64,000 bases of DNA from Extensimonas perlucida (GTDB taxonomy: Bacteria > Pseudomonadota > Gammaproteobacteria > Burkholderiales > Burkholderiaceae_C). Both the position numbers and the translations under genes were made by a program. The stretch lies in the NCBI RefSeq assembly GCF_007655255.1, contig NZ_VMYE01000002.1, positions 62,001 to 126,000 of the forward strand, written 5' to 3'. Positions 63,165 to 64,000 of this stretch are shown one piece after another; position 1 is the first letter of the stretch, and the number at the start of each line of letters is the position of its first letter. Below the pieces are notes generated by a model. It was not told where the DNA came from and ran no database searches. It saw nothing but the letters and a program-made list of their open reading frames with translations.

Positions 63165-63825
63165 GCGCATGCATGGCTGGCGCTGGCGCTGTGGCTGGCG
63201 TGGGCTTGCGCGGCAGGCCCAGGCCCGCGAGGTACACGTCGAGCGTGGCGCTGCCGGCCTGCACAAGGTCGAAGCCCGCAGGGTCGAGCAGCCACTGGTT
63301 GACCAGCCCTTCGAGCAGCACCTGCAGCCCGAGCACGGCGGTGTCGAGCGGCACGGGGGGGGTGACGGCGCGCACTGCGAAGGCTTTTGCCAGCGTCTGG
63401 CGGTTGCGCTGCAGGCACTCGGCGTGCACGCGCAGGTGGCGCGACTGCACGGCGCCGAGTTCATCGACGTATTCGACCTTGTGCGTGGCGATCTGCAGCA
63501 CGCGCCGCGTTTGTGCGTCGGTGGCGATCAGGTGCAGCACCTCGAGCATCGCGGCGTGCAGTTCGGCCACCGGGTCTTGCGCCTGCACGAGCTGTTCGTG
63601 CGCGAGCATTTGTTCGAGTGGCAGGCTCACGCGCTCCATCATGGCGTTGACGAGGTCGGCCTTGTCCTTGAAGTGCCAGTAGATCGCGCCGCGCGTGGCG
63701 TGTGCGGCCACGGCGATGTCGTTGAGCGAGGTGCGCGAAACGCCACGCGCCTGAAACAGTTGTTCGGCAGCATCGAGCAAGCTCTCCCGCGTGGCCTGCG
63801 CGTCGGCCTTGGTGCGTCTTGCCAT
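63145..63825 (-). CDS. TetR/AcrR family efflux-pump repressor (TtgR/MexZ-like)
   Basis: 226 residues. The HTH lies in LLDAAEQLFQARGVSRTSLNDIAVAAHATRGAIYWHFKDK, the exact style of AcrR/TtgR/SmeT, followed by a TetR_C_2-type ligand domain. These repress a divergent RND efflux operon and are released by drugs or aromatics. The start at 63825 (MARRTKADAQ) is the family start. The pump genes should lie right of the window. It overlaps the puuD end by 20 bases (convergent). Confidence 0.93.
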   Translation of the reverse strand: MARRTKADAQATRESLLDAAEQLFQARGVSRTSLNDIAVAAHATRGAIYWHFKDKADLVNAMMERVSLPLEQMLAHEQLVQAQDPVAELHAAMLEVLHLIATDAQTRRVLQIATHKVEYVDELGAVQSRHLRVHAECLQRNRQTLAKAFAVRAVTPPVPLDTAVLGLQVLLEGLVNQWLLDPAGFDLVQAGSATLDVYLAGLGLPRKPTPATAPAPAMHALKDARA

Positions 63826-63861
63826 CAAAAAACCCTCCACAGTGCGTGCCGATCGGGCGAA

Positions 63862-63889
63862 TATACATACATTCGCGGATGTATATATA
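63862..63889. promoter_or_regulatory. Palindromic operator of the TetR/AcrR-type repressor
   Basis: A 28-bp near-perfect palindrome centred at 63875/63876 (core CATTCGCGGATG with TATA-rich arms; two mismatched pairs). TtgR/AcrR-type repressors bind this form (ACATACATTCGCG-like). It lies 37 bp upstream of the repressor start and should control both the repressor and a divergent pump operon. The remaining 111 bp to the window end show no gene. Confidence 0.8.
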
Positions 63890-64000
63890 CTGCGCCGCTT
63901 CATGCCGCGACCAGGCTGATGGACAGGCGCTCGCTTGGCACGCGGGATGCATGGCCTGGGACTGCAACATTTTTCCCCTTTTGAGTCGTGCTCGCCGGGT

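Overview
The window is GC-rich, tightly packed DNA that looks like the chromosome of a betaproteobacterium of the order Burkholderiales, most likely family Comamonadaceae (Acidovorax/Comamonas/Delftia-like). This rests on the gene families, codon use, a type II quinohaemoprotein alcohol dehydrogenase with a full pqqABCDE operon, and a dispersed repeat (AGCTGCTWG...GC...AGGCC) that I know from that family. The placement is inference; no database search was possible.

Layout. 1-10.2 kb is mostly envelope housekeeping: the start of a probable minC, an ion channel, a crotonase, a hotdog thioesterase, a Kef-type antiporter, kdsD-kdsC-lptC (LPS inner core and transport), an OmpA-like lipoprotein and mltA. 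10.2-16.6 kb holds a nested MITE-like repeat, an MFS exporter, and an Lrp-type regulator divergent from a fused indolepyruvate ferredoxin oxidoreductase. 16.6-30 kb is an alcohol/aldehyde oxidation island: a GAF/Fis-type regulator without an AAA+ domain, a DUF4242 protein, an aldehyde dehydrogenase, a PQQ alcohol dehydrogenase, pqqABCDE and a two-subunit molybdenum aldehyde oxidoreductase. PhaC (PHA synthase) follows. 32.2-38.8 kb is a four-gene export system (outer membrane factor, HlyD adaptor, double-ATPase/permease fusion, ABC-2 permease). 38.8-41.5 kb has a MaoC-phosphotransacetylase fusion next to acetate kinase.

41.4-53.2 kb is an aromatic catabolism region. One minus-strand group is PdxA-type dehydrogenase, Rieske alpha2 and beta2. 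A second minus-strand group is Rieske alpha1, beta1, extradiol dioxygenase, SDR, TetR and amidohydrolase. No ferredoxin or reductase gene is present. An IS630-type element with 26-bp ends and a TA duplication sits exactly in the stop codon of alpha1 and splits alpha1 from beta1. A quinone oxidoreductase and a creatininase-family protein follow. 53.2-64 kb has a DUF1640 protein, a giant DUF748/AsmA-like protein bracketed by two different MITE-like repeats, tRNA-Ser(CGA), a phytase-like lipoprotein, serS, a PuuD-type urate hydroxylase with fused cytochrome c, and a TetR/AcrR-type repressor with its palindromic operator.

The main unusual points are two MITE-like families (two copies each), three insertions that meet stop codons exactly, a dispersed repeat that has become part of the puuD reading frame, and the aromatic cluster of unknown substrate. 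All functions are read from sequence motifs and family knowledge; residue numbers are my own counts.
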